Of a stretch of DNA of 62,842 nucleotides, positions 1-10,081 are shown piece after piece (the first letter of the stretch is position 1; each line of letters starts with the position of its first letter). Under the pieces are notes generated by a model. That model ran no database searches. It had not been told where the DNA came from and saw only the letters and a list, made by a program, of their open reading frames with translations. A program made the translations under genes and the position numbers. This DNA comes from Bacillota bacterium (GTDB lineage Bacteria > Bacillota > Clostridia > Christensenellales > CAG-138), in NCBI GenBank assembly GCA_023400985.1, contig JAEXEN010000010.1:1-62842 (forward strand), written 5' to 3'.

Positions 1-5
1 GCCTT

Positions 6-2432
6 CTACCGTATATCGTACACGCTCCTTGCTCTTACCTTTCCGGGCTCGCCGCGAAGGATCTTTACGCGGCGTTCGCCGCCGTCCATGTCGAAGAAAT
101 TATCGTTTAAAACAACATCGCCCTCGCAGACGATCTCCACCGAGCGGGCGTAGTTTGCGGCCTTTACAAGGATCGTATCGCCCTCGATACGCGCTTCAAG
201 CTCCGGGTCGAGGAAGCGGAAGTGCTTGGGCGGGCAGAACAGCACGCTGCCGGAACTTAGCCGTTCCCCGTTTTGCTCAAGAGAGTAGCTGTAGTAACAA
301 CCATAGGTATCCTCATCGGAAAAATCTTGCTCGTCAAACCATACGGCGCTCAAAGCGGGTACTTTTACATCGAACGCGCCCTCGCGGATGACGCTCGCGC
401 CGGGACGGCGGAGCGACCAATGCACTTGGCCCGCAAACGGCAGGAGCGATTCGTTGCTCACGTTTAGCTGAGCGCTCTTTTTGAGTGCAAACGGCTCCGC
501 ATTGAGGTTGGTGTTTTGCGAAAGGACGCCTTCCTCGCGGCAGGAGAGCAGCACCGGCGCGAAGAAGCGCTTGGCGTAGTAGTGGAGCGCCTTCCATCGG
601 CCGTAGTAGTCGATACTCGACCAGCTCGCCACGGGCCAGCAGTCGTTGAGTTGCCAGATCACCGCGCCCATGCAGCGGCCGCGGTTGCGCCGCCAGTGCT
701 CCACGCCGTACTGCATGGCCTGTGCCTGCAACAGCTGGGAGGCATAAGAGAGGGTATCGAGGTCTTTCGGGTAAAGATACATCTGTGAAAGATACCCCAC
801 GATCTTGCCGTTGGCGGAGGCATTCCTCTGGTGCTTTTCCATCACATAGGAGAAAACGTTCCTGTCCTCCGGAAGCGTGAAACTCTCGATGGTTTTCATA
901 GAGGGGAAGGACTGGAAGCCGAATTCCGAAACGTAGCGGAACAGGTGGTTGCGGTAATCGGTGAACGGCAGCCCTCCATGCCATACCTCCCAATAATGTA
1001 CGTCGCCGAGGTCGGGGTCGTTGGGTTTAAAAAAGCTCCCGCCCGAGGAGGGGCTTGCGGGCCAATAGAAGGTATCGGGATCGTCGGCTTTGAGAATATT
1101 GGGGAAGATGTACTCGTACATTTTGATGTAGTCCGCCTTTTGGCGCGCCTGCGACATCCAAAGCTCTTCGGCCAAAAACTGTTCCATCTCGTTGTTGCCG
1201 CACCAAATGGCCAGCGAGGCATGGTGACGCAAGCGCCGCGCGTTGTCTTTTACCTCGGCGCGGACGTTCTCCTCAAACGAGTCCGTAAGGTTGTAGACCG
1301 CGCAGGCGAACATAAGGTCCTGCCATATGAGAAGCCCGAGCTCGTCGCAGATATCGTAAAAGAAATCGTCTGGATAATAGCCGCCGCCCCATACGCGTAT
1401 GACGTTGAAATTGGCGTCTGCGGCGTCTTGCAGGAGCCTCCGCGTGCGCGCAAGCGTCACGCGCGAGAGTATGTTGTCCTCGGGGATGTAATCGGCGCCC
1501 ATTGCGAACACGTCCACGCCGTTCACCCTGTGGCAGAAGCGCTCGCCCCATTCATCTTCTTCCGTGTGCACCGTAAGCGTCCGAAGACCTATGCGTTTCT
1601 CCCAAAAGTCAAGTGGTTTATCGTTTTCGTAAACTTCCGTGCGGACGGTGTAAAGCGGGTGTTCGCCAAGGCCGTTGGGCCACCAGAGCATGGGATTTTC
1701 AATACATATTTTCGCGTTTTCACCGAAGGCTTCAAAATTTTGGCCGTCGGGTGCGATCACTTTTACGCGTACCTCAAAAGCCGCTTCCGTGACGCGCTCC
1801 AAAGCGGTATGCACGCTCAAAAATACGATTCCGCTCTCGTGTCGCTGCCGTACGTGCACGCTTTCTATGCGGGCGCTTTCTATGCCGATAAGGGAAATAC
1901 CGCGCCAAATGCCCATATCCGGCAGGCGCGGGCCCCAGTCCCAGCCGAACATGCAGTGCGCCTTGCGAAGGAGCGGGAAGCCCGTCATTGCGTCGGGCGT
2001 GCCGTCGGCGCGGGTTTCCCTGTAGGCCTCACGGATAAAGCGGGTGGGGGAGGAGAAAACGATCTCGATCTCATTTTTGCCTTCCCTCAAAAACGGCTTC
2101 GCGTCCCACTCCCATATGCGATGCATGTTGTCCGCCCTGCCGGCAAACCCGCCGTTTATGCGCACCTGCGCGAGCGTATCGAGCCCTTCGCACCTAAGGA
2201 GCACGCGTTCACAGCTTAAAAGCGCTTTGTCGGCGAAAAAGCATCGCGTATACGTATAAGCGTTCTCCATGAGGGCGAGTGAACGCATTTCATTGTCGCG
2301 CCAGAAGGGGTCCTGCATGCGGCCGAGTCTTAATAGATCCGCATAAACGGAGCCGGGGACGAGCGCGTCCAAGCGCTCCCCCTCGCCGTTTTTCATAAAC
2401 GTCCATGTGCCGTTGAGGGATAGGGTTTTCAT
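6..2432 (-). CDS. GH2 beta-mannosidase, cytosolic
   Basis: Exo-acting glycoside hydrolase that would remove terminal beta-linked mannose from short manno- or glucomanno-oligosaccharides. At 808 residues it has the usual length for the family: N-terminal sugar-binding jelly-roll, immunoglobulin-like domain, then the TIM barrel. Seen in the sequence: the acid/base motif GNNEMEQ with Glu415 and the nucleophile motif YVSEFGFQ with Glu503, both at the expected spacing, plus the barrel motif NFNVIRVWGGGYY. There is no signal peptide, so it acts inside the cell. A GGGAGG ribosome site lies just upstream of the ATG. It is transcribed away from the LacI-type regulator gene, and a CGAAAACG half-operator sits immediately upstream of its ribosome site. 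Substrate preference (mannose rather than another sugar) is inferred from family resemblance and is not proven. Confidence 0.9.
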   Translation of the reverse strand: MKTLSLNGTWTFMKNGEGERLDALVPGSVYADLLRLGRMQDPFWRDNEMRSLALMENAYTYTRCFFADKALLSCERVLLRCEGLDTLAQVRINGGFAGRADNMHRIWEWDAKPFLREGKNEIEIVFSSPTRFIREAYRETRADGTPDAMTGFPLLRKAHCMFGWDWGPRLPDMGIWRGISLIGIESARIESVHVRQRHESGIVFLSVHTALERVTEAAFEVRVKVIAPDGQNFEAFGENAKICIENPMLWWPNGLGEHPLYTVRTEVYENDKPLDFWEKRIGLRTLTVHTEEDEWGERFCHRVNGVDVFAMGADYIPEDNILSRVTLARTRRLLQDAADANFNVIRVWGGGYYPDDFFYDICDELGLLIWQDLMFACAVYNLTDSFEENVRAEVKDNARRLRHHASLAIWCGNNEMEQFLAEELWMSQARQKADYIKMYEYIFPNILKADDPDTFYWPASPSSGGSFFKPNDPDLGDVHYWEVWHGGLPFTDYRNHLFRYVSEFGFQSFPSMKTIESFTLPEDRNVFSYVMEKHQRNASANGKIVGYLSQMYLYPKDLDTLSYASQLLQAQAMQYGVEHWRRNRGRCMGAVIWQLNDCWPVASWSSIDYYGRWKALHYYAKRFFAPVLLSCREEGVLSQNTNLNAEPFALKKSAQLNVSNESLLPFAGQVHWSLRRPGASVIREGAFDVKVPALSAVWFDEQDFSDEDTYGCYYSYSLEQNGERLSSGSVLFCPPKHFRFLDPELEARIEGDTILVKAANYARSVEIVCEGDVVLNDNFFDMDGGERRVKILRGEPGKVRARSVYDIR

Positions 2433-2450
2433 AGAAATGCCTCCCGCTCA

Positions 2451-2462
2451 TTCGTTTTCGTA
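2451..2462 (-). promoter_or_regulatory. LacI-type operator half-site C (beta-mannosidase leader)
   Basis: TACGAAAACGAA on the minus strand shares the CGAAAACG core with two better palindromes (2628-2639 and 2773-2785) in the same intergenic region. It lies between the presumed promoter and the ribosome site of the beta-mannosidase gene. It is only a half-site by symmetry, so binding is inferred. Confidence 0.4.
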
Positions 2463-2585
2463 GAAGTGACAGAAATAGGTAGACCGTACTTTCATACTAC
2501 GATTCGCAGCGTCCGTTGTCAACGGCCCGGCATGCGACTCTTAGGGGGCTTTCACAAAAAAGATAAAAAAATATATTCGTTGTGC

Positions 2586-2614
2586 TTGACAGAAGGGATT
2601 TTCAAAAATATAAT
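2586..2614 (+). promoter_or_regulatory. Sigma-A promoter for the LacI regulator / sugar operon
   Basis: A perfect TTGACA at 2586-2591, a 17-bp spacer and a perfect TATAAT at 2609-2614. Transcription would begin near 2621, giving a leader of about 220 nt before the regulator start codon. Operator A begins a few bases downstream of the start point, a classic position for repression. Confidence 0.75.
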
Positions 2615-2627
2615 AAAGGCGTCAAAA

Positions 2628-2639
2628 CGAAAACGTTTA
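2628..2639. promoter_or_regulatory. LacI-type operator A
   Basis: CGAAAACGTTTA containing the palindrome AAACGTTT at 2631-2638, about 10 bp downstream of the predicted transcription start. It is typical of LacI/GalR-family operators, which have a central CG flanked by A/T arms; it also resembles a CcpA cre site, so carbon catabolite control is an alternative reading. Confidence 0.6.
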
Positions 2640-2772
2640 AGAACGATTAAAACGATCAAGCAGAATCATTTTTTTCGCGGCCGTCCGGGCCGGTCAGATT
2701 TTTATAAAGACTATTCGCCAAAGAAATCATTTACGCATTGGGAAAACAAGAGAGAATTTCGGGATTTTTTCA

Positions 2773-2785
2773 CGAAAACGTTTTA
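2773..2785. promoter_or_regulatory. LacI-type operator B
   Basis: CGAAAACGTTTTA containing the perfect 10-bp palindrome AAAACGTTTT at 2775-2784. It is nearly identical to operator A 145 bp upstream. Two operators on one leader allow looping or a roadblock in the long 5' untranslated region. Confidence 0.6.
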
Positions 2786-2840
2786 CAGCGGGTCTTTCGG
2801 CACGGGCCGTATTCTTATGATGTAATCGGGGATGTTCAGC

Positions 2841-3866
2841 ATGGCAACCATCAAACAGATCGCGGAAGTTTGCGGCGTATCGGTCGCGTCGGTCAGCAAG
2901 GCGCTCAATAACGCATCCGATATCGGCGCCGAAACCGCGAAGCGTATCCGCGACACAGCCAAGGAAATGGGTTACTTCCCCAATGCGGCGGCTCGTGCGC
3001 TCAAAACCAACCGTTCCTACAACATAGGTATCCTGTTTGCCGAAAGCGGCAAGCACGGCAGCCTCATCGGTGGCCTCGCACACGAGTTTTTTACGCAGGT
3101 CATCGGCAGCTTCCAGCATGAGGCGGAGGCGAACGGCTACGACTTCACCTTCATCACGCGCAACATCGGCGGCACGACCATGACCTATCTTGAGCATTGC
3201 CGCTACCGCAATTGCGACGGCGCGCTCGTCGCCGGCGTTGATTTTTCCGATCCCTATGTGATGGAGCTTATGGACAGTGACTTGCCCATCGTCACCATCG
3301 ACCATCTTTACAGCTTTCGAAGCGCCGTGCTCTCCGACAACGTGCAGTGCATGCGCGATCTTATCCGCTACATTTACGACAAGGGGCACAGAAAGATCGC
3401 GTTCATCACCGGGCAGCAAAACGTGGCGGTCACAAAATACCGTCTTGCGAGCTTCTATAAGACCTGCGAAGAACTAGGCATCGACGTGCCGGACGAGTAT
3501 ATAAAAGAGGCGACGTTCCACGAGCCGCCCGCGAGCGCGGCCGCCACGCGCGAGCTCTTAAGGCTTTCCAACCGGCCGACCTGCATCCTCTATCCCGACG
3601 ATTTCGCCTTCATCGGCGGCATGAACGAGATCGAGGCGAGCGGGCTTACGATCCCCGACGATATAAGCGTTGTCGGCTACGACGGCATCTATCTTTCCCA
3701 GGTATTCCGCCCGAGGCTGACGACCCTCAAGCAGGATACCGAAAAGCTCGGCATCACCGCCGCGCAGATGCTCGTGCAGGCAATGAAATACCCCAAGGCG
3801 GATATCCCGCGGCATGTGTTCATACCGGGCACGGTGCTCGAAGGAGAAACGGTAAAGCAGCTTTAA
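2841..3866 (+). CDS. LacI/GalR-family transcriptional regulator
   Basis: A DNA-binding sugar-responsive regulator of 341 residues, the normal family length. The N-terminal helix-turn-helix reads ATIKQIAEVCGVSVASVSKA, followed by the hinge (RDTAKEMGYFPNAAARAL) and a periplasmic-binding-protein-like effector domain ending with the usual GTVLEGETVKQL. I chose the ATG at 2841 over the one at 2832 because GGGG at 2828-2831 is then 9 nt away and family members start at MATIKQIA. It sits between the divergent beta-mannosidase and the importer/hydrolase genes, and its promoter region carries three related CGAAAACG elements, so it is probably an autoregulated local repressor responding to a transported or hydrolysed oligosaccharide. 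The effector is unknown. Confidence 0.9.
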   Translation: MATIKQIAEVCGVSVASVSKALNNASDIGAETAKRIRDTAKEMGYFPNAAARALKTNRSYNIGILFAESGKHGSLIGGLAHEFFTQVIGSFQHEAEANGYDFTFITRNIGGTTMTYLEHCRYRNCDGALVAGVDFSDPYVMELMDSDLPIVTIDHLYSFRSAVLSDNVQCMRDLIRYIYDKGHRKIAFITGQQNVAVTKYRLASFYKTCEELGIDVPDEYIKEATFHEPPASAAATRELLRLSNRPTCILYPDDFAFIGGMNEIEASGLTIPDDISVVGYDGIYLSQVFRPRLTTLKQDTEKLGITAAQMLVQAMKYPKADIPRHVFIPGTVLEGETVKQL

Positions 3867-3904
3867 AGCGTTCATAAAAGTCTCATCCCTGTTTTTTTTC
3901 GCGC

Positions 3905-3927
3905 TATGGGCCGCGCCTGCGGCCATA
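3905..3927 (+). other. Stem-loop between regulator and binding-protein gene
   Basis: TATGG(G)CCGC-GCCT-GCGGCCATA forms a strong short hairpin with one bulged G, 30 nt before the start codon of the binding protein. No T-run follows it, so it is more likely a processing or stability element than a terminator. Confidence 0.4.
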
Positions 3928-3957
3928 ACGATAAAACTTCAAACAGGAGGAAAAGAC

Positions 3958-5844
3958 ATGAAAAATCGCTCTTGGAAATTCCTGGCGCTTGTTCTTGCGG
4001 TTGCCATGGTAATGGGCGCTATGCTCACAGCCTGCGCGCCGGCCGCAACGACCGAGCCCACGCCTGCGGCGCCGGCGACCGAGGCGCCCGTGTCCCCGGC
4101 CGAGCCCACGGGAGAAGCGGTAACGCCCGGCGGCGAACTTCCCCGTAACGAGACGCTATACTTTGCCGGCCAGCAGTGGGGCGCCGTAAACGGCTGGAAC
4201 CCGCTCGGCGGCAACAACAACAACGCCATGGCAATTGCCGATTCTGCGGGCGGCAGCCGCGTCGTCATGTTTGAGACCCTGTATATGTACAACATGCTCG
4301 ACAACTCCAAGGCCCCGCTGCTTGCGGATGGCGATCCCGTATGGAACGCCGATAAGACCCAGCTGACCGTCAAGATCAACCCCGCCGCTCACTGGAGCGA
4401 TAATACCCCCGTCACCGCCAACGACGTCGCCTATACCTGGGCATGCGACGTGAAGTACGGCAACGGCATCGGTACCGGCTACGGCTCCTACATCGCGTCC
4501 GTAGAGGCGACCGACGACTCCACGGTCGTCATCACTTCCACGCTTACCGAGGACGGCAAGCCCACTAACCCGATGCAAATCGAAAGCTTCATCGTGCAAG
4601 CCTACATCATGCAGAAGGCATGGCTTGAGGCCCTTGAGGCCCGCAACACCGCCGATACCATCAAGGACGACAAGGGTGAGGACGTCGTATGGTCCGGCCC
4701 GTACACCAAGTTCTATGCCGACGAGCAGAAGGTCGTGTTCGTCCGCGACGACAACTACTGGGGACAGGACGCTTCCATGTGGGGCAAGCTGCCTGTACCG
4801 AAGTACCTCTGCCATACCATCTATGCCGATAACCCCGCCGGGCAGGTAGCGCTCGCGGCTGGCGAAGTCGATGTCTGCCAGCAGTTCATCTCCAACGTTC
4901 AGGATCTATGGGAAAAGGACGGCCTACCCATCTCCACCTATCTCGACGAAGTTCCCTATGGCATCTGCGTCAACATGCCGACATGCTGGTTCAACCTGAG
5001 CTCTCCCGGCCTCGACAACGTTGCCGTGCGTAAGGCAATCGCTATGGCGGTGGATTACGACGCTATCAACACCAACGCTATGACGGGCCAGAGCCCGACC
5101 TTTGCGGAGGTGCCGCGTTCTCTTATGAGCCCTCGTTCCGTTGAGCAGGAAATGTACGATAAAGAAGCCATCGCCGCAAAGGGCCTCCAGTGGGTCGGCA
5201 ACGACATCGAAGGAGCCAAGGCGCTTCTTGATGAGGCCGGCATCGTGGATACCGACGGCGACGGCTACCGCGAGCTTAACGGCGAGAAGCTTTCCTACAA
5301 CGCCTGCGCTCCGTATGGCTGGACCGACTGGAACGCCTCGATGGAGATCGTGGCCGCAGCCGGCGAGAAGATCGGCATCGAGATCGTGACGGAAGCGCCC
5401 GAATGGAGCGTTTATCAGACGGTTGTCACCGCCGCCTCGCAGACCGAGTACGATATCTTCATGATGTGGACCGATTCCGCAACCCCGTCGCAGCCCTGGG
5501 GCCGTATGCGCATGCTCATGAGCTCCGAGTTCAACGGCGTTGACGGCAACTGGAGCGGCAACTGGGGTCATTACTCCAATGCGCGCATCGACGAGATCGT
5601 TAAGGCCATCCCGACCGAGGCCGATCCCGCCAAGGTGAAGGCGCTCTACACCGAGGCCGTCGAGATCTATCTCACCGACGTGCCCTCGTTCTCCCTCATG
5701 TATCGCCCCGACAAATTCCACGCCGTGAACGAGTCTGTCTGGACCAACTTCCCCGACGCGACCGACGGCAGGAACATCCCGCCGATGGATTGCACCGACG
5801 GCTACAGCATCGCTGCTCTCTATGATCTCCAACTCGTAGGTTAA
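3958..5844 (+). CDS. ABC transporter substrate-binding lipoprotein, family 5 (Opp/Dpp-type)
   Basis: Extracytoplasmic receptor of an oligopeptide-class importer. The N-terminus has Lys/Arg, a hydrophobic core and a lipobox (MLTAC, Cys near residue 25), then a Pro/Ala/Thr/Glu-rich linker and a mature domain of about 560 residues with family 5 features (WNADKTQLTVKINPAAHWSD, NDVAYTWACDV, AIAMAVDYDAIN). The ribosome site AGGAGG is 7 nt from the ATG. Family 5 receptors bind peptides but also beta-gluco- and manno-oligosaccharides, for example in Thermotoga sugar operons. Lying between a LacI regulator and five transport and glycoside-hydrolase genes, this one is inferred to bind beta-linked oligosaccharides. 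Confidence 0.88.
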   Translation: MKNRSWKFLALVLAVAMVMGAMLTACAPAATTEPTPAAPATEAPVSPAEPTGEAVTPGGELPRNETLYFAGQQWGAVNGWNPLGGNNNNAMAIADSAGGSRVVMFETLYMYNMLDNSKAPLLADGDPVWNADKTQLTVKINPAAHWSDNTPVTANDVAYTWACDVKYGNGIGTGYGSYIASVEATDDSTVVITSTLTEDGKPTNPMQIESFIVQAYIMQKAWLEALEARNTADTIKDDKGEDVVWSGPYTKFYADEQKVVFVRDDNYWGQDASMWGKLPVPKYLCHTIYADNPAGQVALAAGEVDVCQQFISNVQDLWEKDGLPISTYLDEVPYGICVNMPTCWFNLSSPGLDNVAVRKAIAMAVDYDAINTNAMTGQSPTFAEVPRSLMSPRSVEQEMYDKEAIAAKGLQWVGNDIEGAKALLDEAGIVDTDGDGYRELNGEKLSYNACAPYGWTDWNASMEIVAAAGEKIGIEIVTEAPEWSVYQTVVTAASQTEYDIFMMWTDSATPSQPWGRMRMLMSSEFNGVDGNWSGNWGHYSNARIDEIVKAIPTEADPAKVKALYTEAVEIYLTDVPSFSLMYRPDKFHAVNESVWTNFPDATDGRNIPPMDCTDGYSIAALYDLQLVG

Positions 5845-5857
5845 ACGACATGTAAGG

Positions 5858-5902
5858 GAAACAGCCATGTTTCTAAATTCCACTAAGAAACATGGCTGTT
5901 TC
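5858..5902 (+). terminator. Intercistronic hairpin (partial terminator / mRNA 3' stabiliser)
   Basis: A perfect 17-bp stem: GAAACAGCCATGTTTCT at 5858-5874 pairs with its complement at 5886-5902, followed by TTAATTC. It separates the binding-protein gene from the permease genes. Such hairpins commonly let the receptor be made in excess over the membrane subunits. Confidence 0.7.
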
Positions 5903-5930
5903 TTAATTCGGGGGAGGAGGGCAAGATAAA

Positions 5931-6935
5931 ATGAAGGGCTATCGTAAATATTTCGGCAAGAAGCTGATATGGTTCGTGATCACGTTTGTGATCGCCGTTC
6001 TCCTCAACTTCTTCCTGCCGCGCATGCTGCCAGGGGACCCGGTGGCGGCCATCATGGTGAAAATCGCGCCGGGCATGGCGGACGCGACAAGCGTCAAATA
6101 CATCTATGAGGAATACGCTCATAAATTTGGCATCGACAAGCCGGTTATGGAGCAGCTCGCCATCTATCTCAAAAACGCGGTGCACGGCGATTTCGGCGTT
6201 TCGTTCAGCCAGTATCCGCGGCCTGTTTCCGACATCATCGCAAGCTCCATTTGGTGGACTGTGTGTTTGCAATTCCCGGCTATCATCGTAGGCTGGCTCC
6301 TGGGCAACGTTTTAGGCGCGCTTGCTGCCTACATCCGCAAGGGATTCGACAAATTGCTCATGCCATTATGCCTGTTCATAGGCGGTATTCCAGCCTTCGG
6401 CATGGCGATCATCCTTTTGGTGATTTTCGCCATAGGCTTGAAGGTGGCGCCGACTTCGGGTGGATATGGCTTCGACCTGATCCCCGAGTTCTCTATGAAA
6501 TTTATCAGATCCGTTATCGAGCATTACCAGCTGCCCTTCTGGTCGATCGTCGTGATCTCCATCGGCGGGCAGGCCATCGGCATGCGCTCCATGTCCATTT
6601 ACGAGCTCAATGCGGATTATGTGAAATACAGCCGTTTCCTCGGCATCAAAGACCGCAAGATCGTAGGTTATGTATTCCGTAACGCCATGCTTCCACAGGT
6701 AACGGGGCTGGCGCTTTCCATAGGCACCATGGTGGGCGGCGCGCTCATCGCCGAGATCGTATTCAGCTACCCGGGCCTCGGTACCACCATTTTAAGCGCC
6801 GTCACCATGAACGATTACCCGCTTTTGAGCGCCACAACGCTCATAACAACGATCATGGTACTTATAGCGACATTCGCCATCGATATCATTTACGGCTTCA
6901 TCGACCCGCGCGTCAAAGCCGCGCAATTTGATTGA
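5931..6935 (+). CDS. ABC transporter permease, DppB/OppB family
   Basis: Inner-membrane subunit of the Opp-type importer. Its 334 residues begin with one transmembrane helix and the conserved NFFLPRMLPGDPV segment, then a DFGVSFSQYPRPV loop, and the remaining helices with the EAA-like cytoplasmic loop (LNADYVKYSRFLGIKDRKIVG) that contacts the ATPase. A GGAGGG ribosome site is 9 nt upstream. It lies between the receptor and the DppC-like permease, with a gap of about 14 nt to the latter's start codon. Confidence 0.9.
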   Translation: MKGYRKYFGKKLIWFVITFVIAVLLNFFLPRMLPGDPVAAIMVKIAPGMADATSVKYIYEEYAHKFGIDKPVMEQLAIYLKNAVHGDFGVSFSQYPRPVSDIIASSIWWTVCLQFPAIIVGWLLGNVLGALAAYIRKGFDKLLMPLCLFIGGIPAFGMAIILLVIFAIGLKVAPTSGGYGFDLIPEFSMKFIRSVIEHYQLPFWSIVVISIGGQAIGMRSMSIYELNADYVKYSRFLGIKDRKIVGYVFRNAMLPQVTGLALSIGTMVGGALIAEIVFSYPGLGTTILSAVTMNDYPLLSATTLITTIMVLIATFAIDIIYGFIDPRVKAAQFD

Positions 6936-6949
6936 GGAGGGCGGAAGCG

Positions 6950-8200
<1,251 letters not shown>

Positions 8201-8213
8201 GAGGCGAAGGATC

Positions 8214-9221
8214 ATGGGAAACGTAATGCTTGAGGTCAAAAACCTCTCCACCAAATACATCACCCGCTTTCACGAGGACGTGTACGCCGTTGATAAAGTA
8301 TCCCTTAAAATCGAGGAGGGCAAATCGCTCGGCATAGCGGGGGAGAGCGGCTGCGGCAAGTCGACGCTTGCATTGAGCCTCATGGGCTATTACTTCGCGC
8401 CGCTCCACTACATAGAGGGCGACATCGTTATCGACGGGAAGACCATCTCCGGCATGAAGCCGGACGACGTGCGCAAGTCCGTACTCGGCACGGAGATCGC
8501 CTACATACCGCAGGCTGCTATGAATGCGCTCAACCCCACGCGGAGGATCATCAACTTCGTGGAGGACGTGATTCTTGCGCACATGCCCAAGACCACCAAA
8601 AAGGAAATTTTGGAACTCGCCACGGAGCGATTCAAGGTACTGGGCCTTCCGGAAAGCGTGCTTGACCGCTATCCTGTAGAATTATCGGGCGGCATGAAGC
8701 AAAGAACCGTGATCGCCATTTCCACCATCTTAAAGCCTAAGGTGCTCATCGCCGACGAACCCTCGAGCGCGCTCGACGTGACGAGCCAGAAGATGGTGAT
8801 AAAAATGCTAAGAGAGCTCATGGAGAAGGGCTTCATCAAGTCCATGATTTTCATTACGCACGAGCTGCCGCTTCTTTACAACGTTACCGACGACATCATG
8901 GTGATGTACGCGGGACAGATCGTGGAGCAGGGTACGGCCAGGGAAATGGTGTTCGACCCCATCCACCCGTATTCCAAGGGACTCATGGGCTCCATCATCG
9001 TCCCGGAGGAGGGCACGCGCGACGCAAAGCTCACCGCCATCCCCGGCACACCGCCCAACCTCAAAAAGCCGCCGTTCGGATGCAGGTTCGCGGAGCGCTG
9101 CAAATATGTGAAGCCCGAATGCATCGTATCGAACGTGTCGTATACGCAATTTGGAGAAGGCCGCGCCTACCGCTGTATCATCGGCGTAGACCGGCTTAGG
9201 GAGGTGTACGGGCATGAATAA
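8214..9221 (+). CDS. ABC transporter ATP-binding protein, DppD/OppD family
   Basis: First ATPase of the oligosaccharide importer, 335 residues. Walker A is GESGCGKST, the signature is LSGGMKQR, Walker B is VLIADEPSSALD, and the H-loop is IFITHEL. The C-terminal extension contains the four-cysteine cluster seen in Opp/Dpp ATPases (CRFAERCKYVKPEC...C), which in relatives binds an iron-sulfur cluster. The ribosome site is AGGAGG. It overlaps the following ATPase gene by 8 nt, implying translational coupling. Confidence 0.92.
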   Translation: MGNVMLEVKNLSTKYITRFHEDVYAVDKVSLKIEEGKSLGIAGESGCGKSTLALSLMGYYFAPLHYIEGDIVIDGKTISGMKPDDVRKSVLGTEIAYIPQAAMNALNPTRRIINFVEDVILAHMPKTTKKEILELATERFKVLGLPESVLDRYPVELSGGMKQRTVIAISTILKPKVLIADEPSSALDVTSQKMVIKMLRELMEKGFIKSMIFITHELPLLYNVTDDIMVMYAGQIVEQGTAREMVFDPIHPYSKGLMGSIIVPEEGTRDAKLTAIPGTPPNLKKPPFGCRFAERCKYVKPECIVSNVSYTQFGEGRAYRCIIGVDRLREVYGHE

Positions 9222-10050
9222 GCTTGAACATCGTCTCGACCTTAAGGACCGCCCGCTTTGCCTCAACGGCATGGGCGTTACCAAGGTGTACGGCACGGGC
9301 AAAAAGAGCAACCTTGCCGTCGATCATGTGGAGTTTTCCTTCCGCGAGGGCGAGCTCGTTTCCATTGTGGGAGAAAGCGGTTCGGGCAAGACCACGCTTT
9401 CTAAAATGATACTCGGACTTACGAGTGTTACCGAGGGCGAGATCTTGTTTCAGGGCAAGAAGCGGGATATCGGCACGCAAGCTAAACGCAAGGAATACTG
9501 GAAGAACATACAGGCCATATTTCAGGACCCGTTTTCCTCCTACAACGTGTTTCAAAAGATCGATACGGTGCTCTTAGACTGCATTAACATGCGCGGCGGC
9601 CGGAGGCTTCCTTACGAAAAAAAAGTAGAGATGATGACCGAAGCGTGCAGCTTTGTGAACCTCAAATTTGCGGAGCTCACCAACAAATATCCGTTCGAGC
9701 TTTCGGGCGGGCAGATGCAGCGCCTCATGATCGCGCGCGTGTTTTTGCTCAAGCCCAAAATACTCTTGGCGGATGAACCCACCTCCATGATCGACGCCTG
9801 CTCGCGCGCGACCATACTCGATATGCTCATGCAGCTTCGCAACGAGATCGGCATGACGATCATATTCATCACGCACGATATAGGGCTTGCCTACTATATT
9901 TCCGACTCCGTATACATCATGGAGCACGGCAAATTCGTGGAGTTCGGCACCGCGGACGATGTGATACTCAATCCGCAGGCGGACTATACCAAACGCCTCA
10001 TCAGCGACGTGCCCAAGATCTACGAGCCGTGGGATCTCTCCACGGTTTGA
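9214..10050 (+). CDS. ABC transporter ATP-binding protein, DppF/OppF family
   Basis: Second ATPase of the importer, 278 residues. Walker A is GESGSGKTT, the signature is LSGGQMQRLMIARVF, Walker B is ILLADEPTSMID, and the H-loop is IFITHDIG. It lacks the long cysteine-containing tail of its partner and ends soon after the core, which is common for DppF-type subunits in sugar-type Opp systems. Its ATG lies inside the end of the preceding ATPase gene; the GH3 gene follows 31 nt downstream with its own AAGGAG. Confidence 0.9.
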   Translation: MNKLEHRLDLKDRPLCLNGMGVTKVYGTGKKSNLAVDHVEFSFREGELVSIVGESGSGKTTLSKMILGLTSVTEGEILFQGKKRDIGTQAKRKEYWKNIQAIFQDPFSSYNVFQKIDTVLLDCINMRGGRRLPYEKKVEMMTEACSFVNLKFAELTNKYPFELSGGQMQRLMIARVFLLKPKILLADEPTSMIDACSRATILDMLMQLRNEIGMTIIFITHDIGLAYYISDSVYIMEHGKFVEFGTADDVILNPQADYTKRLISDVPKIYEPWDLSTV

Positions 10051-10081
10051 ACGATCGAGCAAGTGGAAAAGGAGAAGCACG

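Noticed and set aside
831..2219. 462-codon plus-strand open frame opposite the beta-mannosidase
   Set aside because: Exactly antisense to a gene with clear GH2 catalytic motifs; no ribosome site and no recognisable motif. A shadow of GC-rich codon usage.
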